Below are positions 11,301 through 21,055 of a stretch of 64,000 nucleotides of DNA, piece by piece. A program made the position numbers and the translations under genes. The notes under the pieces were generated by a model that saw only the letters and a list, made by a program, of their open reading frames with translations, was not told the DNA's origin and did no database searches. This stretch comes from Flaccisagitta enflata (lineage: Eukaryota; Chaetognatha; Sagittoidea; Aphragmophora): NCBI GenBank assembly GCA_965153355.1, contig OZ231126.1:79112001-79176000 (forward strand), in the 5' to 3' direction. Within the stretch, counting starts at the first letter, position 1, and every line of letters starts with the position of its first letter.

Positions 11301-14300
11301 GGCACCAAAAACAAGTTGGTTCATCCTCAATGGCTCCAAATCCTTTTCTCCAGGTTTTGAACGAAAAAACCGAAATGCATCCTTGTCTCGAGAATGGAGA
11401 GAAATCATATGGTAAAAAGCCTTAACATCGCATACCACAGTAACTGGCAATAGCATGAAACGAAGCAAAATTGCTAAAAGCGGGTTATTCAAATCTGGTG
11501 AGGAGTAGAAAAGAGAATTCAAGCTAACCCCATTTGATACAGCCCTAGCATCATGGCAATAACGGGGCTTTTTACCAGCCTTTTCAGCAATAACAGGAGG
11601 TAAATACCACTCAACTTTTGGCGGCGTTGTCCACTGTGGAGGCGTCATCTCTTCTGGTGGAATCTTTTCCGCGATGCCATCGTCCAAAAGGGCCTGAATT
11701 TGAGTTTCAACGATCTCCTTCAGATCTGGTCTGGACAAAAGACGTTTGTCCATTTTCGTAACTCGATTCCGCGCAGTGGCTTCCGACGCCCCCGTCGGCA
11801 TCACTGTAGCCAATTCTTCGTAACCATATAACCATGGTAACTTGATCTCATACCTTTCTCCATTGAAATGGCACGAGTCTTTGAAAACCTGTAAAGACTT
11901 TTGTTCATCCTGAGATAAACCAAGAGAATCAGATGGGGAATCAAGAAAATCATTTCGGAAAAAAGCACGCAGATTTTCATCCATAGTATCAAATTTCTCC
12001 CTCTCAGCCGTGACATAGGCGATGTGGGCTGACAAAAAATTAGGTTGGTTATCTGACCCACCCATCAACGACCATCCCCAACGTGAACGGAATCCACTAA
12101 TGGCATTTTGAGAACCAACTATAACTTTTTCGGGCAAAAAAGTGTAGGCCAAATCTGTACCAATCAGCAAATCAACTTGGTCAGTCTCCAAATCGTGCAA
12201 ACGGACATCTTTCAGATGGGGATATTTTGCCACATCACTATTTCTGGCAATGTGAGAGGGGGCAACTGGCAAACTATCAACCACAAAAACTTCAACATCA
12301 TTAATTCTGAACTTGGGGTCAGCAAGAGACTGTAAATCAAGAGTGGCAACATCGCGGTTGCTTGTAGTAGTGGCATCAAGAGAAGTTAGGGTGACACACT
12401 GCTTTTTTGTCTTCAACTTCAAACAAGAAGTGAGACGAGATGTAACAACAGTCTTATTGCTGCCACTATCAATTAAAGCGTAGACGGGAACATGATTACC
12501 ATTGCCATCAAGGGCCCTGATTGCCACTATAGGCCTGTAACAAATGCCATTACCTCTGTTTTCGACGGCAGTGATTGTAGCATGAGCCATGCCAGTCACT
12601 GGAGGAGCAAAATGGACTGGTGGCGCCGTGGGCGGAAGTGCTGCAGATGCAGCAAGTTGCTGCAGCCTGTCGGCGACAGGAGCTTGCACAGAAGTCGCCA
12701 AAACGTTGGAGCTCTGAGGGGCTGAGAAATTTGGATCATGTAAAAGAGTGTTGTGGTTACCTTTGCTACAAATGCCACACTTGACCTTTTCTTTGCACAG
12801 ACGTGCGACATGCTCACTAGAGAAACATCTGAAGCACAACTTATTCTTAAGAATGTAAGTCTTTCTTTCTTCGTAACTTAGCTGAGTAAATGCCGGGCAG
12901 AGGAAAGGCGTGTGGGTCCCCCCACAGTAGAAGCAATTTTGAGGCCATGACGGGGCGCTGGGGTTCAATGGTTGACGACCACTTCCAGCGGAAGCTGCTA
13001 CAGCGGCAATGCTGCTACGACCTGATGCATTTGTGGCAGCGCGGGAATTGACCTGAGAAGGGGCTGAATTAGACTTGGGGTCAGATTTTGACTCAGACTT
13101 GGGGGCTGACAATGCTGCCATTCCATAGGCGGACTTTAAATTCTCAAACCATGTCCGCACAAACTCAATGACAAAATCAACATCGACCTGCTTACCAATT
13201 TTAGAGGCCTTTGTAGCTGCTTCTGAAAATTTAATTTTCATGGGGCGGGAAAACCTTACTCTAGCAATGCTTTGTACAGTGGCATCTAGATACAGAAATG
13301 AACTGTCATTATTTGCTTCAGCGAAAATTTTCATATCATTCAATTCCCACATTAATTTTTGAACTTGATCAGAATTGTCAGGATGACACTCCTTACCTTC
13401 GAGGATCTTTGCAAGCTTTTGTTGGGACACACCCACCTTTGATCCATAGTTAAATTCAAGTTCGTCCATCGCACCTTTGAGGGCCTTTGCTCGATCCTTT
13501 TGATAGATAAACTGCTCAACGAGCCTCCGGGCGTCACCACGGGTTCGTTGTCTCAGGGCTTGGTAACGTTCCTCATCTGTAACTCCAGGAACATTGATTA
13601 CATCTGACTCGATTTCCAGTTTGAATTTGGCAAAATCATCTGTTCCGCCTCCGTAGCGTTCAGCATCGCGTGGCACGGAGGAAATGAGGCGCTGGGTCCC
13701 AATCAACTGTAGCAAGTCTGGAGCAGAGGGACTCGCAAGGGGAGTGGGAATGAAAGCAGGGGGAGGCTGGTTAGAATTTGAACTAGGAGCCGCCATTGAA
13801 GGGTCAGCGACACTTGTAGCGGTAGAAATGGACTTTGGAGCATCAATATCCTGTTTCATATCACCAAAATTGAGTGAGCTAGAGCTTCCCAATATCTTTG
13901 TTATCACTTGAATGTCATCATCTTTTACCTCAGAAGCCTCACCAAAACACGACGTGTTGGAAGCTTCAAACGCGCGTGCCTGCAGCAATTCTTCTTTAAT
14001 GGCCCAATCTTCGTCCTCCAATGTGTTGCGTATTTCACGTGCATCGTCGACCAATTTGCGACGAGCGTCCTCTTGGGCGCGACGTAAAGCTTCAGCTTCT
14101 TGCTCTGCCTTGACCTTTAGATCTCTTTGACGCTTTTTCAGTTGAAATACCTTTAACTCATGATCAGCCTTTAATTTTCTCCGGGCCGCGACTTCCGCAT
14201 CGTTAGTTGCGTCTTTTGCGCCATCGTCGGCAGATGGAACGGCTCCACCGGCACCCAACATCGTGCTACCTAATACTGAGGAAGAGGAGGTAAATGAGTC

Positions 14301-14576
14301 ACAAGAGCTTGACTCGCGACGTGACCTTGACCTTGACCGCTCGCGTCTGGACAAAAGACGCGCTTGGGGGGAATTTATGAACTTATTTGCCTTGTGTAAG
14401 AAATCACAGTGCTCGGCATTTAACAAATACCCACTGTTTCCAATTTTCGCCAGATGTGACTTTAAGTTAGCTTCGACTATGTCAAAGTCATCCTTACTAT
14501 TTTTTAAAGCATCTCTGAAATTGTCGTACAACTCTTTCAAGCGATCAAAGGCTTCATCTCTGTCGCTTTCTGACAT
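8376..14576 (-). CDS. gag-pol: BEL/Pao Gag-Pol polyprotein
   Basis: A single frame of 2066 residues encodes the structural and enzymatic proteins that would package and reverse-transcribe the element and integrate its DNA. Visible in order: a coiled-coil-like Gag N-terminus; a BEL Gag domain (DUF1759 type) around residues 300-470; three zinc knuckles at about 547-612 (CX2CX3HX4C, CX2CX4HX4C, CX2CX4HX4H); an aspartic protease with ALIDSGSN near 700; reverse transcriptase with YVDD near 1127; a Pao-type RNase H region with YCDAS near 1307 and TDSTVVYF near 1384; an integrase with an HHCC finger (about 1635-1672) and catalytic Asp, Asp, Glu near 1706 (TGIDMAG), 1769 (CDQGTNF) and 1818 (WERLIKS); and a DUF5641-like tail (about 1900-1985). 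The ATG lies 88 bp inside the 5' LTR edge. No stop, frameshift or missing catalytic residue is seen. The size is typical of BEL elements with fused Gag and Pol. Confidence 0.97.
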   Translation of the reverse strand: MSESDRDEAFDRLKELYDNFRDALKNSKDDFDIVEANLKSHLAKIGNSGYLLNAEHCDFLHKANKFINSPQARLLSRRERSRSRSRRESSSCDSFTSSSSVLGSTMLGAGGAVPSADDGAKDATNDAEVAARRKLKADHELKVFQLKKRQRDLKVKAEQEAEALRRAQEDARRKLVDDAREIRNTLEDEDWAIKEELLQARAFEASNTSCFGEASEVKDDDIQVITKILGSSSSLNFGDMKQDIDAPKSISTATSVADPSMAAPSSNSNQPPPAFIPTPLASPSAPDLLQLIGTQRLISSVPRDAERYGGGTDDFAKFKLEIESDVINVPGVTDEERYQALRQRTRGDARRLVEQFIYQKDRAKALKGAMDELEFNYGSKVGVSQQKLAKILEGKECHPDNSDQVQKLMWELNDMKIFAEANNDSSFLYLDATVQSIARVRFSRPMKIKFSEAATKASKIGKQVDVDFVIEFVRTWFENLKSAYGMAALSAPKSESKSDPKSNSAPSQVNSRAATNASGRSSIAAVAASAGSGRQPLNPSAPSWPQNCFYCGGTHTPFLCPAFTQLSYEERKTYILKNKLCFRCFSSEHVARLCKEKVKCGICSKGNHNTLLHDPNFSAPQSSNVLATSVQAPVADRLQQLAASAALPPTAPPVHFAPPVTGMAHATITAVENRGNGICYRPIVAIRALDGNGNHVPVYALIDSGSNKTVVTSRLTSCLKLKTKKQCVTLTSLDATTTSNRDVATLDLQSLADPKFRINDVEVFVVDSLPVAPSHIARNSDVAKYPHLKDVRLHDLETDQVDLLIGTDLAYTFLPEKVIVGSQNAISGFRSRWGWSLMGGSDNQPNFLSAHIAYVTAEREKFDTMDENLRAFFRNDFLDSPSDSLGLSQDEQKSLQVFKDSCHFNGERYEIKLPWLYGYEELATVMPTGASEATARNRVTKMDKRLLSRPDLKEIVETQIQALLDDGIAEKIPPEEMTPPQWTTPPKVEWYLPPVIAEKAGKKPRYCHDARAVSNGVSLNSLFYSSPDLNNPLLAILLRFMLLPVTVVCDVKAFYHMISLHSRDKDAFRFFRSKPGEKDLEPLRMNQLVFGAAPSAAAATYCYRQNAIDHGDGYPKEVIDSINDDMYVDDGASNAENDTKAIELADGMISLCKKGGFHLTKFHSNSRTVLNSIPEELRHPGVGKDAGEKLPSVSVLGILYDAEKDQFRINTVQRKKGEKVVTRSSVLSAVMSIFDPTGFVCPWVLRGKKIVQKLCYLGLDWKTPVPPEWEKEFNEWYSEFELLSSISIDRWIGLYTRDQPVTIHTYCDASFVGCAACTFVAIDGTDLVKFFMAKSRVSPEKETKVDVSGSTPRLELQAAVIAVELVSYINEHVKLNVSRYCYHTDSTVVYFQIKSENGKFKVFVANRLNKIRLISSPSSWYYVPTDVNPADIASRGAKISDVDKWRSFHNGPDYLRGPESEWPSQPQRPSDAEIGILSTEIQVKDSFIDSLLRRKSDFLSVKRVIALVIRFVSNLKSSLRSKGREPESRDQTESPMVYGQLSVEEISAAEKRIIIDVQFRHFAEEIAIVSTPQSLSNKRYLSSKPSAVRALDPFIDGEGVLRVGGRLRNSEERFESKHPVILPSTDPFTNHLIVHSHVSNAHTGLELTLANLRERYWILRGRQSVKKVLWRCFHCRRLFAKPEGQKMADLPPQRLSVAPVFTDTGIDMAGPFKVKYRRTEIKVWVILYTCLRVRAVYLDHVESIDSESFINSLQRFHSLYPAVRGFVCDQGTNFTGGNNLLLSMAQEWKDKVNAWSVDQLVRFEFIPAHSPHRGGIWERLIKSLKRILQSLINGTVYSDQFRTLLSVAAGIMNRRPLTRCSDDPNDFMPLTPMSFLCPGAIVLPNSVLPPTPLTGSELRRSKDTIRPYCDALWKRFRTEYIAALQQRSKWLPRQRGFAVGDVVLLVDEAAPREVWPLGVVTECPSGSDGLSRRVTVKTASQKEVVKDIRKVVLLEREGESGSSIEEVVEVPLAGAQEGKDSPCPQSNISLSPQPNISPQPNISPHGHSSVSQRQSAPSDRVLRPRR

Positions 14577-14664
14577 TACTTATCTTTTGCAATGGGATGA
14601 CGGAAGGTTCTGTCGTGTGGCTTTGCCAAACCCTCTTCATCGCGGGAATTTGAAGTGTTCTGAC

Positions 14665-15069
14665 TGTGATATCTTCTTTGAGACTGTCTTGGAGAGCACG
14701 CGAATAAAACCAACTCGGTATCAAATGATAAAAGCATCTATTGTACATAGCCACATCATAACGTCGTCAGAACCTGAGTTTGACAAATGAACACCAAATT
14801 AGTACATTGGAGAGCGTCTCATATCAATAAGCAACGGTCATGTATCAATAGGCAACGTTAAATATCAATTAGCAACATCAAACACTTACACTTAGCGCTC
14901 CCAAACGCAACTCTCGACTTGCGAAGGCTCGCTCAGGTATTTATATCAGAAACAACGATGACGTCACAGACACACGGCACGCTCAACGCGTGAGGTAAGG
15001 AAAGAAAGCAGGTCCTTTTTTAAAGAGACACAGATCACCAGGCACGCACCACACCGATCAAATATCATA
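14665..15069 (-). repeat. BEL 5' LTR
   Basis: This is the promoter-side LTR, with C at 15055 where the other LTR has A. It carries the same three short internal repeats and the same TATA/CRE arrangement. Confidence 0.96.
14938..14966 (-). promoter_or_regulatory. BEL promoter: TATA box and CRE-like site
   Basis: TATAAATA at 14945-14938 and TGACGTCA at 14966-14959, both on the minus strand. As this is the 5' LTR, they would direct transcription of the genomic RNA. Inferred from motif and position. Confidence 0.65.
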
Positions 15070-15070
15070 C

Positions 15071-15122
15071 TCTCTCTCTCTATGAATCTCTCTTTGACTC
15101 TCTCTGACTCTCTGACTCTCTC

Positions 15123-15175
<53 letters not shown>

Positions 15176-15192
15176 CGCTCTCTCTCTCTCTC
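15071..15192. repeat. (CT)n microsatellite, right part of the BEL target
   Basis: CTCT/GACT-interrupted (CT)n directly abuts the LTR and ends in CTCGCTCG variants. Confidence 0.97.
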
Positions 15193-15414
15193 CTACATCT
15201 AAATGTCAATGCCACGGAATGTTCCAGCTCTCGTGATGGAGATGTCGAGATAACGATCGCGTTCTGACACGCGCAATCACGGTATCAGATTTGCCTCGAC
15301 TTCGGATTTGGCCTCTTTTCCCTATCTATTCCTGTTCTATTTTTGTTTTTTATCTTCTGAATTTCCCATTTTTGACATCGTGCCAAGAATAGATGCCTAA
15401 GGAAGGAGGTATAT
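15193..15414. other. Short unique sequence, possible coding scrap
   Basis: A 24-codon open piece (about 15190-15267) follows the CT tract and ends at TGA, but I see no acceptor AG. I do not call a gene. Confidence 0.3.
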
Positions 15415-15475
15415 GTTTTGTTTTGTTTTGTTTTGTTTTGTTTTGTTTTGTTTTGTTTTGTTTTGTTTTGTTTTG

Positions 15476-15502
<27 letters not shown>
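15415..15502. repeat. (TTTTG)n microsatellite
   Basis: About 17 perfect pentanucleotide units followed by poly-T. Confidence 0.97.
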
Positions 15503-15506
<4 letters not shown>

Positions 15507-15641
15507 TTTTTGTTTTTTACTGATTTTTGTTTTTTTCTTCGCACTTGTTGTGATAGCAAGACTTCTCTTTAAAAGTGGAAACTCCTCGCCGGAGATAAAG
15601 AAATTGCGCGAGTTTGATTCATTGCATTGTATTTTTCTTTT

Positions 15642-16240
15642 GGGCAGCGGCCCCGAAGGTGCCGATTACCTATGCTTTCACACATGAGGGATATTTTCTC
15701 CTTCTTTTTCTTCTCCTTCTTCTTCTTCATCTCCATCTTCCCCCCCCTGCAGCTTTGAAGCCAATATTCGAGCCAATATTTGAGCCAATATTTGAGCCAA
15801 TATTCGATCCTCAAGGCTCCAATCCCAGCCTCCCCGACCACATGGCTCTAATCACAACCATATATCTTCAATCCCAGCCTCTTCTAATTTGTTAAAATTC
15901 CCATTTTCTAATTGGATTGCAAACTGATAATGGCGATGTTTCTACTTTTTTATGCCATTTATGCATTTGTAAACGAATAAAGCTAGAATTGCCAGTTTGG
16001 AGCTAAAAGAAAGATCTTTTAAAGAGCTTTCAAATGGTCCAAGATTCAAATAGGTTATTTTGAAATTTCATTTGACAATTTGCTTTTAAAAAAACGGCTT
16101 TTTTATTGAGTCAAGTAGTACATAAATCCTAGCTCAGAATAGGCTGCTGCTGCTGTCCCTCTTACCTCCACATCTTACATACACTGACTTAGGGACAACG
16201 GGTACCGCTGACCATCTGACGCTTTTGCGATTATTTGGTC
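15642..16240 (+). mobile_element. C-family element, copy 1 (degraded)
   Basis: It starts GGGCAGCGGCCCCGAAGGTGCCGATTACCTATGCTTTCACACATG, then a CTT-rich stretch, C-run and short AGCCAATATTTG repeats. It ends with the family tail CAACGGGTACCGCTGACCATCTGACGCTTTTGCG near 16200-16235. The right inverted repeat is largely lost (GCTGCTGCTGTCCCTCTTACC remains near 16146). Confidence 0.65.
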
Positions 16241-16645
16241 GAGCTCAAGCTGGGTGCGACCCAGGTTTGGTTGGGCTCAACCTGGGTGCGACCATGGTTT
16301 GGGCTCAATCTGGGTGCCAGCCACCGAGGTTCAGGCTCAACCTGGGTGCGACCCAGGTTTGGTCAGGGTCAACCTGGGTTCGAGCTCAACCTGGGTGCCA
16401 CCCAGGTTTGGGCTCAATCCCAGTGCCACCCAGGTTTGGGCTCAACCCCTGTGCCACCAAGGTTTGGGCTCAACCTGGGTGCCACCCAGGTTCATGCTCA
16501 ACCCTGGTGCCACCCAGTTTTGGGCTTTACCTGGGTGCCATCCAGGTCCGGGCTCAACCCTGGTGCCTCCCAAGTTTGGGCTCAACCTCGGGGCCAAGGA
16601 GGTTGGGGATCAACCTTGGGGCCATTGAGGTTAGGGCTCAACCTT
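16241..16645. repeat. 28-bp minisatellite with palindromic units
   Basis: About 14 units of GGGCTCAACCTGGGTGCCACCCAGGTTT. Each intact unit contains the palindrome CCTGGGTGCCACCCAGG, so the array can form serial hairpins. The Gly/Trp/Pro open frames are repeat translations. Confidence 0.9.
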
Positions 16646-16765
16646 CTGCGAGCAAATCAAAAATGGACAAAAATCATCTGAAAGATTTAGTAAATCAGGA
16701 CACTTAAAATACATAATGCATCTGTCAATTCCGAATCTTTTTTCACAATTGTTCTTAAATCAAAG

Positions 16766-16957
16766 TGACGCGGGGTCACAATGTCGTTGCGGACTGGTGG
16801 GCAGGGGCATCCAACCCCAATCCATACCCCAAGACACCCACTCACATGCAAAAAAAGCATCTAAAACACTCGTTTCCTCACTTTTCAACTCGTGTCCATG
16901 GACGGACCGACCGACGGACGGACAAAGCCTCTTATAGAGTTGCGTGTCCGCATAAAA
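16766..16957 (+). mobile_element. HLE-B copy
   Basis: GTGACGCGGGGTCACAATGTCGTTGCGGACTGGTGGGCAGGGGC at the start, then GGACCGACCGACGGACGGAC and ACAAAGCCTCTTATAGAGTTGCGTGTCCGCATAAAAAA. The second stem arm has lost its end. Confidence 0.75.
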
Positions 16958-16992
16958 AAAAAAAAACTACACTGAAACGAGGCACGATGATG

Positions 16993-17400
16993 GTCTCTCT
17001 CTCTCTCTCTCTCTCTTATTGTATCACTTACCAGACTTAAACCAGACTTAAACCAGACTTAAACCAGACTTAAACCAGACTTAAACCAGACTTAAACCAG
17101 ACTTAAACCAGACTTAAACCAGACTTAAACCAGACTTAAACCAGACTCAAACCAGACTCAAACCAGACTCAAACCAGACTCAAACCAGACTCAAACCAGA
17201 CTCAAACCAGACTCAAACCACACTCAAGCCAGACTCAAGCCAGACTCAAAGCAGACTCAAGCCAGACTCAAGCCAGACTCAAGCCAGACTCAAACTAGAC
17301 TCAAACTAGACTCAAACTAGACTCAAACCAGACTAGACTTAAACCAGACCTAAACCAGACCTAAACCAGACTTAAACCAGACTTAAACCAGACTTAAACT
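16993..17400. repeat. (CT)n and 11-bp CCAGACTTAAA array
   Basis: A CACGATGATGGTCTCTCT junction precedes (CT)n and then about 33 units of the 11-bp satellite, first as CCAGACTTAAA and then homogenised to CCAGACTCAAA/CAAGCCAGACT. A similar CACGATGATGGTCTCT junction appears at 21825, so this array and the one at 21056 may be halves of one HLE-A interior. Confidence 0.9.
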
Positions 17401-17756
17401 AGCGGGGGGAGCGCGGAGCCCCAAAGGGGTAAATAAGAGAGATACACCACCCAGTAGGCGACCAAAGTCTGGTGGAATATCCCTCTCAACAATCTGAAAC
17501 GTCAGATGGACTTAAAAATGTTGAAAAAATCGCCCTCATTCAGCATCTTTCTCATCTATGTGAATTATCGAAATTCCCATTAAAATTGCTGCATTTTTAG
17601 GGCTTTTCGCCACAAAAAGTTTTATTCCTGATCACTTTCAACAATACCAAGCGTTTTTTATGTGATTGCTGATATGGAATGTAACAGGTGATTGATTAAT
17701 AAAACAAAACTCAAAATTGCTGCAAGTTGCTGCAAGTTACAGCATGTTGCTGCAGG

Positions 17757-17962
17757 CACCATAGTAATTTAAGCCAAACAAGGGTGGATGCACGGCCACC
17801 CAAGTCATGTGCGGGAGGGCAGGGGCCGTAATTGAAGTCACTTGATCATTTGGGCAGGAGCAGTGAGGCCAAAGACAGCAAAAAAAAAGGTAAAGGGTGA
17901 AAGACCAACAAATGGACCAACATATGGACCTACGGACCGACAAAGCGGGGTGGAGTCGCGTA
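17757..17962 (+). mobile_element. HLE copy, mixed A/B type
   Basis: AACAAGGGTGGATGCACGGCCACC near the start, repeated CCAACAAATGGACC/GGACCTACGGACCG tetramer-like sequence, and the end ACAAAGCGGGGTGGAGTCGCGTAGCACGTGACAAAAAA with an imperfect stem-loop. Confidence 0.65.
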
Positions 17963-18189
17963 GCACGTGACAAAAAATGTTGCAAATCTGAGAAAACATT
18001 GATAGGCAATTGAGTCTTTAGTTTTAAACCAGCAGCTCTATCAGGAGCTTTGCCCAAAAACGCTGAAAAAGCCAGACCAGCCAACAGACCAACCAACCTA
18101 GCGGGTTATTTAGTTGTGGTGTAGCATGCGACTACAAATTGCGTATGTTCAAAAATATACATCACCATTTTCTATCATGTTCATTCAGT

Positions 18190-18425
18190 GGTGAATATAG
18201 TTCCATGACCTTTGATTCATTCCCCCCCCCCCCCTTTGATTTTCTACCCTGAGACTCATCCTGTTGCGTCATCAAATCTCTGACTTTCTATGATAAAGCA
18301 ATAAAACTAAGTTTAAATAGTGCTAAATAGTGTTAAATAGCGTTAAATTGTGTTAAATTGTGTTTTACTAATCAGGTTTTTTGACTCGTTACTGCCAAAA
18401 TTTCCCAAAATTTTCTTTCATTCTC
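18190..18425. mobile_element. D-family element, partial copy
   Basis: CTTTGATTCATTCCCCCCCCCC, GCAATAAAACTAAG, the TAAATAGTGTTAAATTGTGTTTTACTAAT block and CCCAAAATTTTC match the interior of copies at 2884 and 33224. Both termini are missing. Confidence 0.6.
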
Positions 18426-18471
18426 TTTTGGCGGTCCGTCAGTTGGTTTGTCAGTTGGTCCCCTTTTTGAG

Positions 18472-19073
18472 CAGCGGCCCCGAAGGGGTTGATGACCTAG
18501 GCTTTCACACATATGGGAAATTTTTTCCTTTTTGGGCAGCGGCCCCGAAGGGGACAAAGTCCTGTAGAACACAGGGGGACTCTGGTTCGTCCATTTGTTT
18601 GTTTGTTCATTTGTTCGTTTGTTTGTCCCCCCTATCAGGCCCCTCAGGCTTCAAATCTGGCCTCTGAGACCTCAAATCTGGCCTCTCAGGCCTCAAATCC
18701 AACTTCTCAGGCCTCAAACCTGGCCTCTCAGGTCTCAAATTAGACTTTTCTGGCTTCAAATTTAAATTCTCAGGCCTCGAACCTGACCTCTCAGGCCTCA
18801 AGTCACCTGTCTGAGCCTCAATTTTTTTCTCTCAGGCTTCATTTCAGTCCTCTGACCTTTCAAGCCTTAATCCAGCTCTATCAAGCTTCAGGATAGCCCG
18901 CTCAAGCTTCTGATTGGCATTATAAGGCGTTACGTCAGCCCTCTTGGACCTCAGTTTAGGCTCTTGAAGGCCTTCAGTCAGCCCTCTATAGCATCTCATT
19001 CACTTCTTCAGGCAGGACGAACAAAAGTCCCCCTGTGTTCTACAGGACTTTGTCCCCTTCGGGGCTGCTGCCC
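18472..19073. mobile_element. C-family foldback element, copy 2
   Basis: An outer fragment (CAGCGGCCCCGAAGGGGTTGATGACCTAGG) precedes a foldback whose arms 18534-18592 and 19015-19073 match at 56 of 59 positions. Both begin GGGCAGC(G/A)GCCCCGAAGGGG. Between the arms lies a ~20-bp satellite (CTCAGGCCTCAAATCTGGC type). The tail after the right arm includes GGGCATCGGGTATCGCTGACC, shared by other copies. Confidence 0.8.
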
Positions 19074-19159
19074 TGCTCCCCCTCACTCCAATTCACAATC
19101 ACTCAAAGCAGGGCATCGGGTATCGCTGACCACATTGCCCTTGGGCGACCTGTTCTTCA

Positions 19160-19305
19160 TCGCACCACCCTTCGAGGTTGAGATATGGGCCTGGAGACTG
19201 GGGGAGGGGGGGGGGGGGTGTGGAGGAGAAGAATAAGGAAAAAATTCCCCATGTGTGGAAGCATAGGTTATCAACGCCTTTGGGGCCCCTGCAAACCGAC
19301 CAATG
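19160..19305 (-). mobile_element. C-family fragment
   Basis: GAGATATGGGCCTGGAGACTGGGG, a G-run, GGAGAAGAATAAGG and CCCCATGTGTGGAAGCATAGGTTATCAACGCCTTTGGGG match the right half of the copy at 57371 in the same order. Confidence 0.6.
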
Positions 19306-19802
19306 AATGGACAGACAGTGGTGTATACCATTGCGTAGAACAAGCCTCTCATCTTATTATATATTTTTGTCAAATCCCCCGGTATTCATCCCACCTTTTT
19401 ATCTACAGATGGAACCAATGACAGACTCACTTAACTAATAAAAGAGTTGCATAGCATGCATCTGAAAATGGCACTGACTTAAATTTTTAGGTCGGATGTT
19501 CCTACTCAAGAACAAGCCCGATTGGGTGCTAAACACTTATGACTTATATCAAGAGACACATGGACGAATGGTCATATCAAATGACAGAGTAGAAAAGAGG
19601 CTCTCAAACCATGTTTGTTGATCCTTTTATCTAGTGTAGGATCTCACTGTGGCTAAAGAAAGCCAAGAAGTAGTTTCTACACAGGTGAAATGGACAGATG
19701 GAAGGCACCGAAAAACGGATCTCCTATTGAGATGCATTCCTGAAGGACGCATCTAAAAAGATATAATCCTGATTGTAGCAACTTACAAAGTTACTCAAAT
19801 CT

Positions 19803-19960
19803 ATTTTCAGTCGCGTGCTACGCGACTCTACACCCCACTTTGTCAGTATGTTGGTTGGTCGGTCAGTTGGTCAGTCAGTCGGTCGGTCTTGACTGACCTC
19901 AAATATTGCCCCTGCCCACCCACACGTTAATGGGGAAGCGTTCCTGTTACATTGATTACA
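19803..19960 (-). mobile_element. HLE copy
   Basis: TTTCAGTCGCGTGCTACGCGACTCTACACCCCACTTTGTC has stem AGTCGCG/CGCGACT with loop TGCTA, then (GGTCGGTCAGTT)n and GCCCCTGCCCACCCACACG. Confidence 0.75.
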
Positions 19961-20184
19961 ATTTCAGTTGAAGGCATTTTCCATCTGTTTGTCGGTCCGT
20001 CAATTGCCTGCCAGTCCATTATGATTGCCCAGGAATGTGTGAGTGTGTGGGGAGGGGGGTAAGTATATGCCCCTGTACTAATGTATGTTTGCTGCACAGG
20101 CTATGAAACAAAATGTCTCGAAGAGCTTGCCTTATGCTTCCCTGCGTCAATCTGTAGCAAGGGAAAAATATCCAATGCAGCTAA

Positions 20185-20420
20185 CTTGCTGTAGCTTGCA
20201 GCAGCTTGCAGCAGCTTGCAGCAAAAGAAAATGTTTTCCAGCAGACAATCAACAGGTTAAAACTGATTTTAACAAGATTTTTGACCAAATTTTCAAAAGC
20301 GATGAGAGCTGGAATGGTAAAATCATGAGGATTTTGCTTGCTTGCTGCAACTTACTGCGGCTTTCTGCACACCTACTGCAGCTTGCTGCAGCTTGCTACA
20401 AAGGTAAAATATACCCAGTA
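20185..20420. repeat. Interspersed AGCTTGCAGC motifs
   Basis: The motif GCAGCTTGCAGC/GCTGCAGCTTGCT recurs several times here and again near 17725-17755 and 20545-20580. It is not a clean tandem array. The open frame over it has no coding features I trust. Confidence 0.5.
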
Positions 20421-21055
20421 GAAATATGTTACAAAGCTCTAACTGAGATCATTCAGTACATCACGTCCACTTTATTGTGGTCTCGATCCTCTTTTTGATC
20501 AAATTTTCAAAATCTTTAAGACAATTAGGACATTGCTGTAAACCAGAGAAGCTTCAGCAGCTTATTCTCTTGCTGCAGGTAGGGCTTTGAAAAAGGTAAA
20601 ATTTCCTAAGCAAGCGTCGATTCACAAAATAAAAGCTGCAATCACTGAAATCATTACTTTTAAATTAAGTTCTGCATTGCATTTTGCATCAAATTCTCAA
20701 ACGACGGGAACTTGCTGTAATAAATCACCCAAAGTGCAGCAATTTGCAGCAACCGTTGTATTCTTGCATGTTTCACTGTCTTCTGCACACAGCTACACCA
20801 AACAGCATTACCAACTATCATTTATTGTTGCAACCAAAGCATTTATCATGTAACATGAGACTCAGAGGATCTTAGAGACATGACAAACTTGAGTTTTAGC
20901 CAAAAATTCTTAGGTCCTGTATAGATGACAAACATAGTGGGTGAGGGCGATTTTTTCAGCAACTTTGGGCACAGGAAATGATGCAGATCGTTCAGGATGT
21001 TACTCCACCAGAGTTTGGTCGCCTACTGTGAAAGAAATTGGTTCTCTCCCTTCCC

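Larger units (their letters stand above)
7703..15070 (-). mobile_element. Full-length BEL/Pao LTR retrotransposon
   Basis: About 7.37 kb: two LTRs of ~405 bp, an 88-bp leader, one continuous Gag-Pol frame of 2066 codons, a 267-bp 3' untranslated stretch and a purine-rich GACGGGGG tract abutting the 3' LTR (8108-8115 on the minus strand). The LTRs differ at one position only (A at 8093, C at 15055), which points to recent insertion. Both flanks are (CT)n. With edges at 7703 and 15069 the outer flanks are both CTCTC, compatible with a 5-bp target duplication that a dinucleotide target cannot prove. No envelope-like frame is present. The frame is intact with canonical catalytic motifs, so the copy could be autonomous. 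I could not assign the primer tRNA. Confidence 0.97.
17453..21028. mobile_element. 3.6-kb segment bounded by inverted repeats
   Basis: CAGTAGGCGACCAAAGTCTGGTGGAAT...TTGAAAAAATCGCCCTCA at 17453-17537 is mirrored at 20943-21028 (…TGAGGGCGATTTTTTCAGC…CCAGAGTTTGGTCGCCTACTG). The outer ~26 bp and inner ~20 bp match well; the middle is diverged. Both sides are flanked by the same 11-bp satellite, which suggests insertion into an array. No transposase is visible; the interior is filled by other repeats. Confidence 0.5.

Noticed and set aside
14580-14664. Primer-binding site of the BEL element
   Set aside because: The leader after the 5' LTR does not start with TGG and I could not match a tRNA 3' end by eye.
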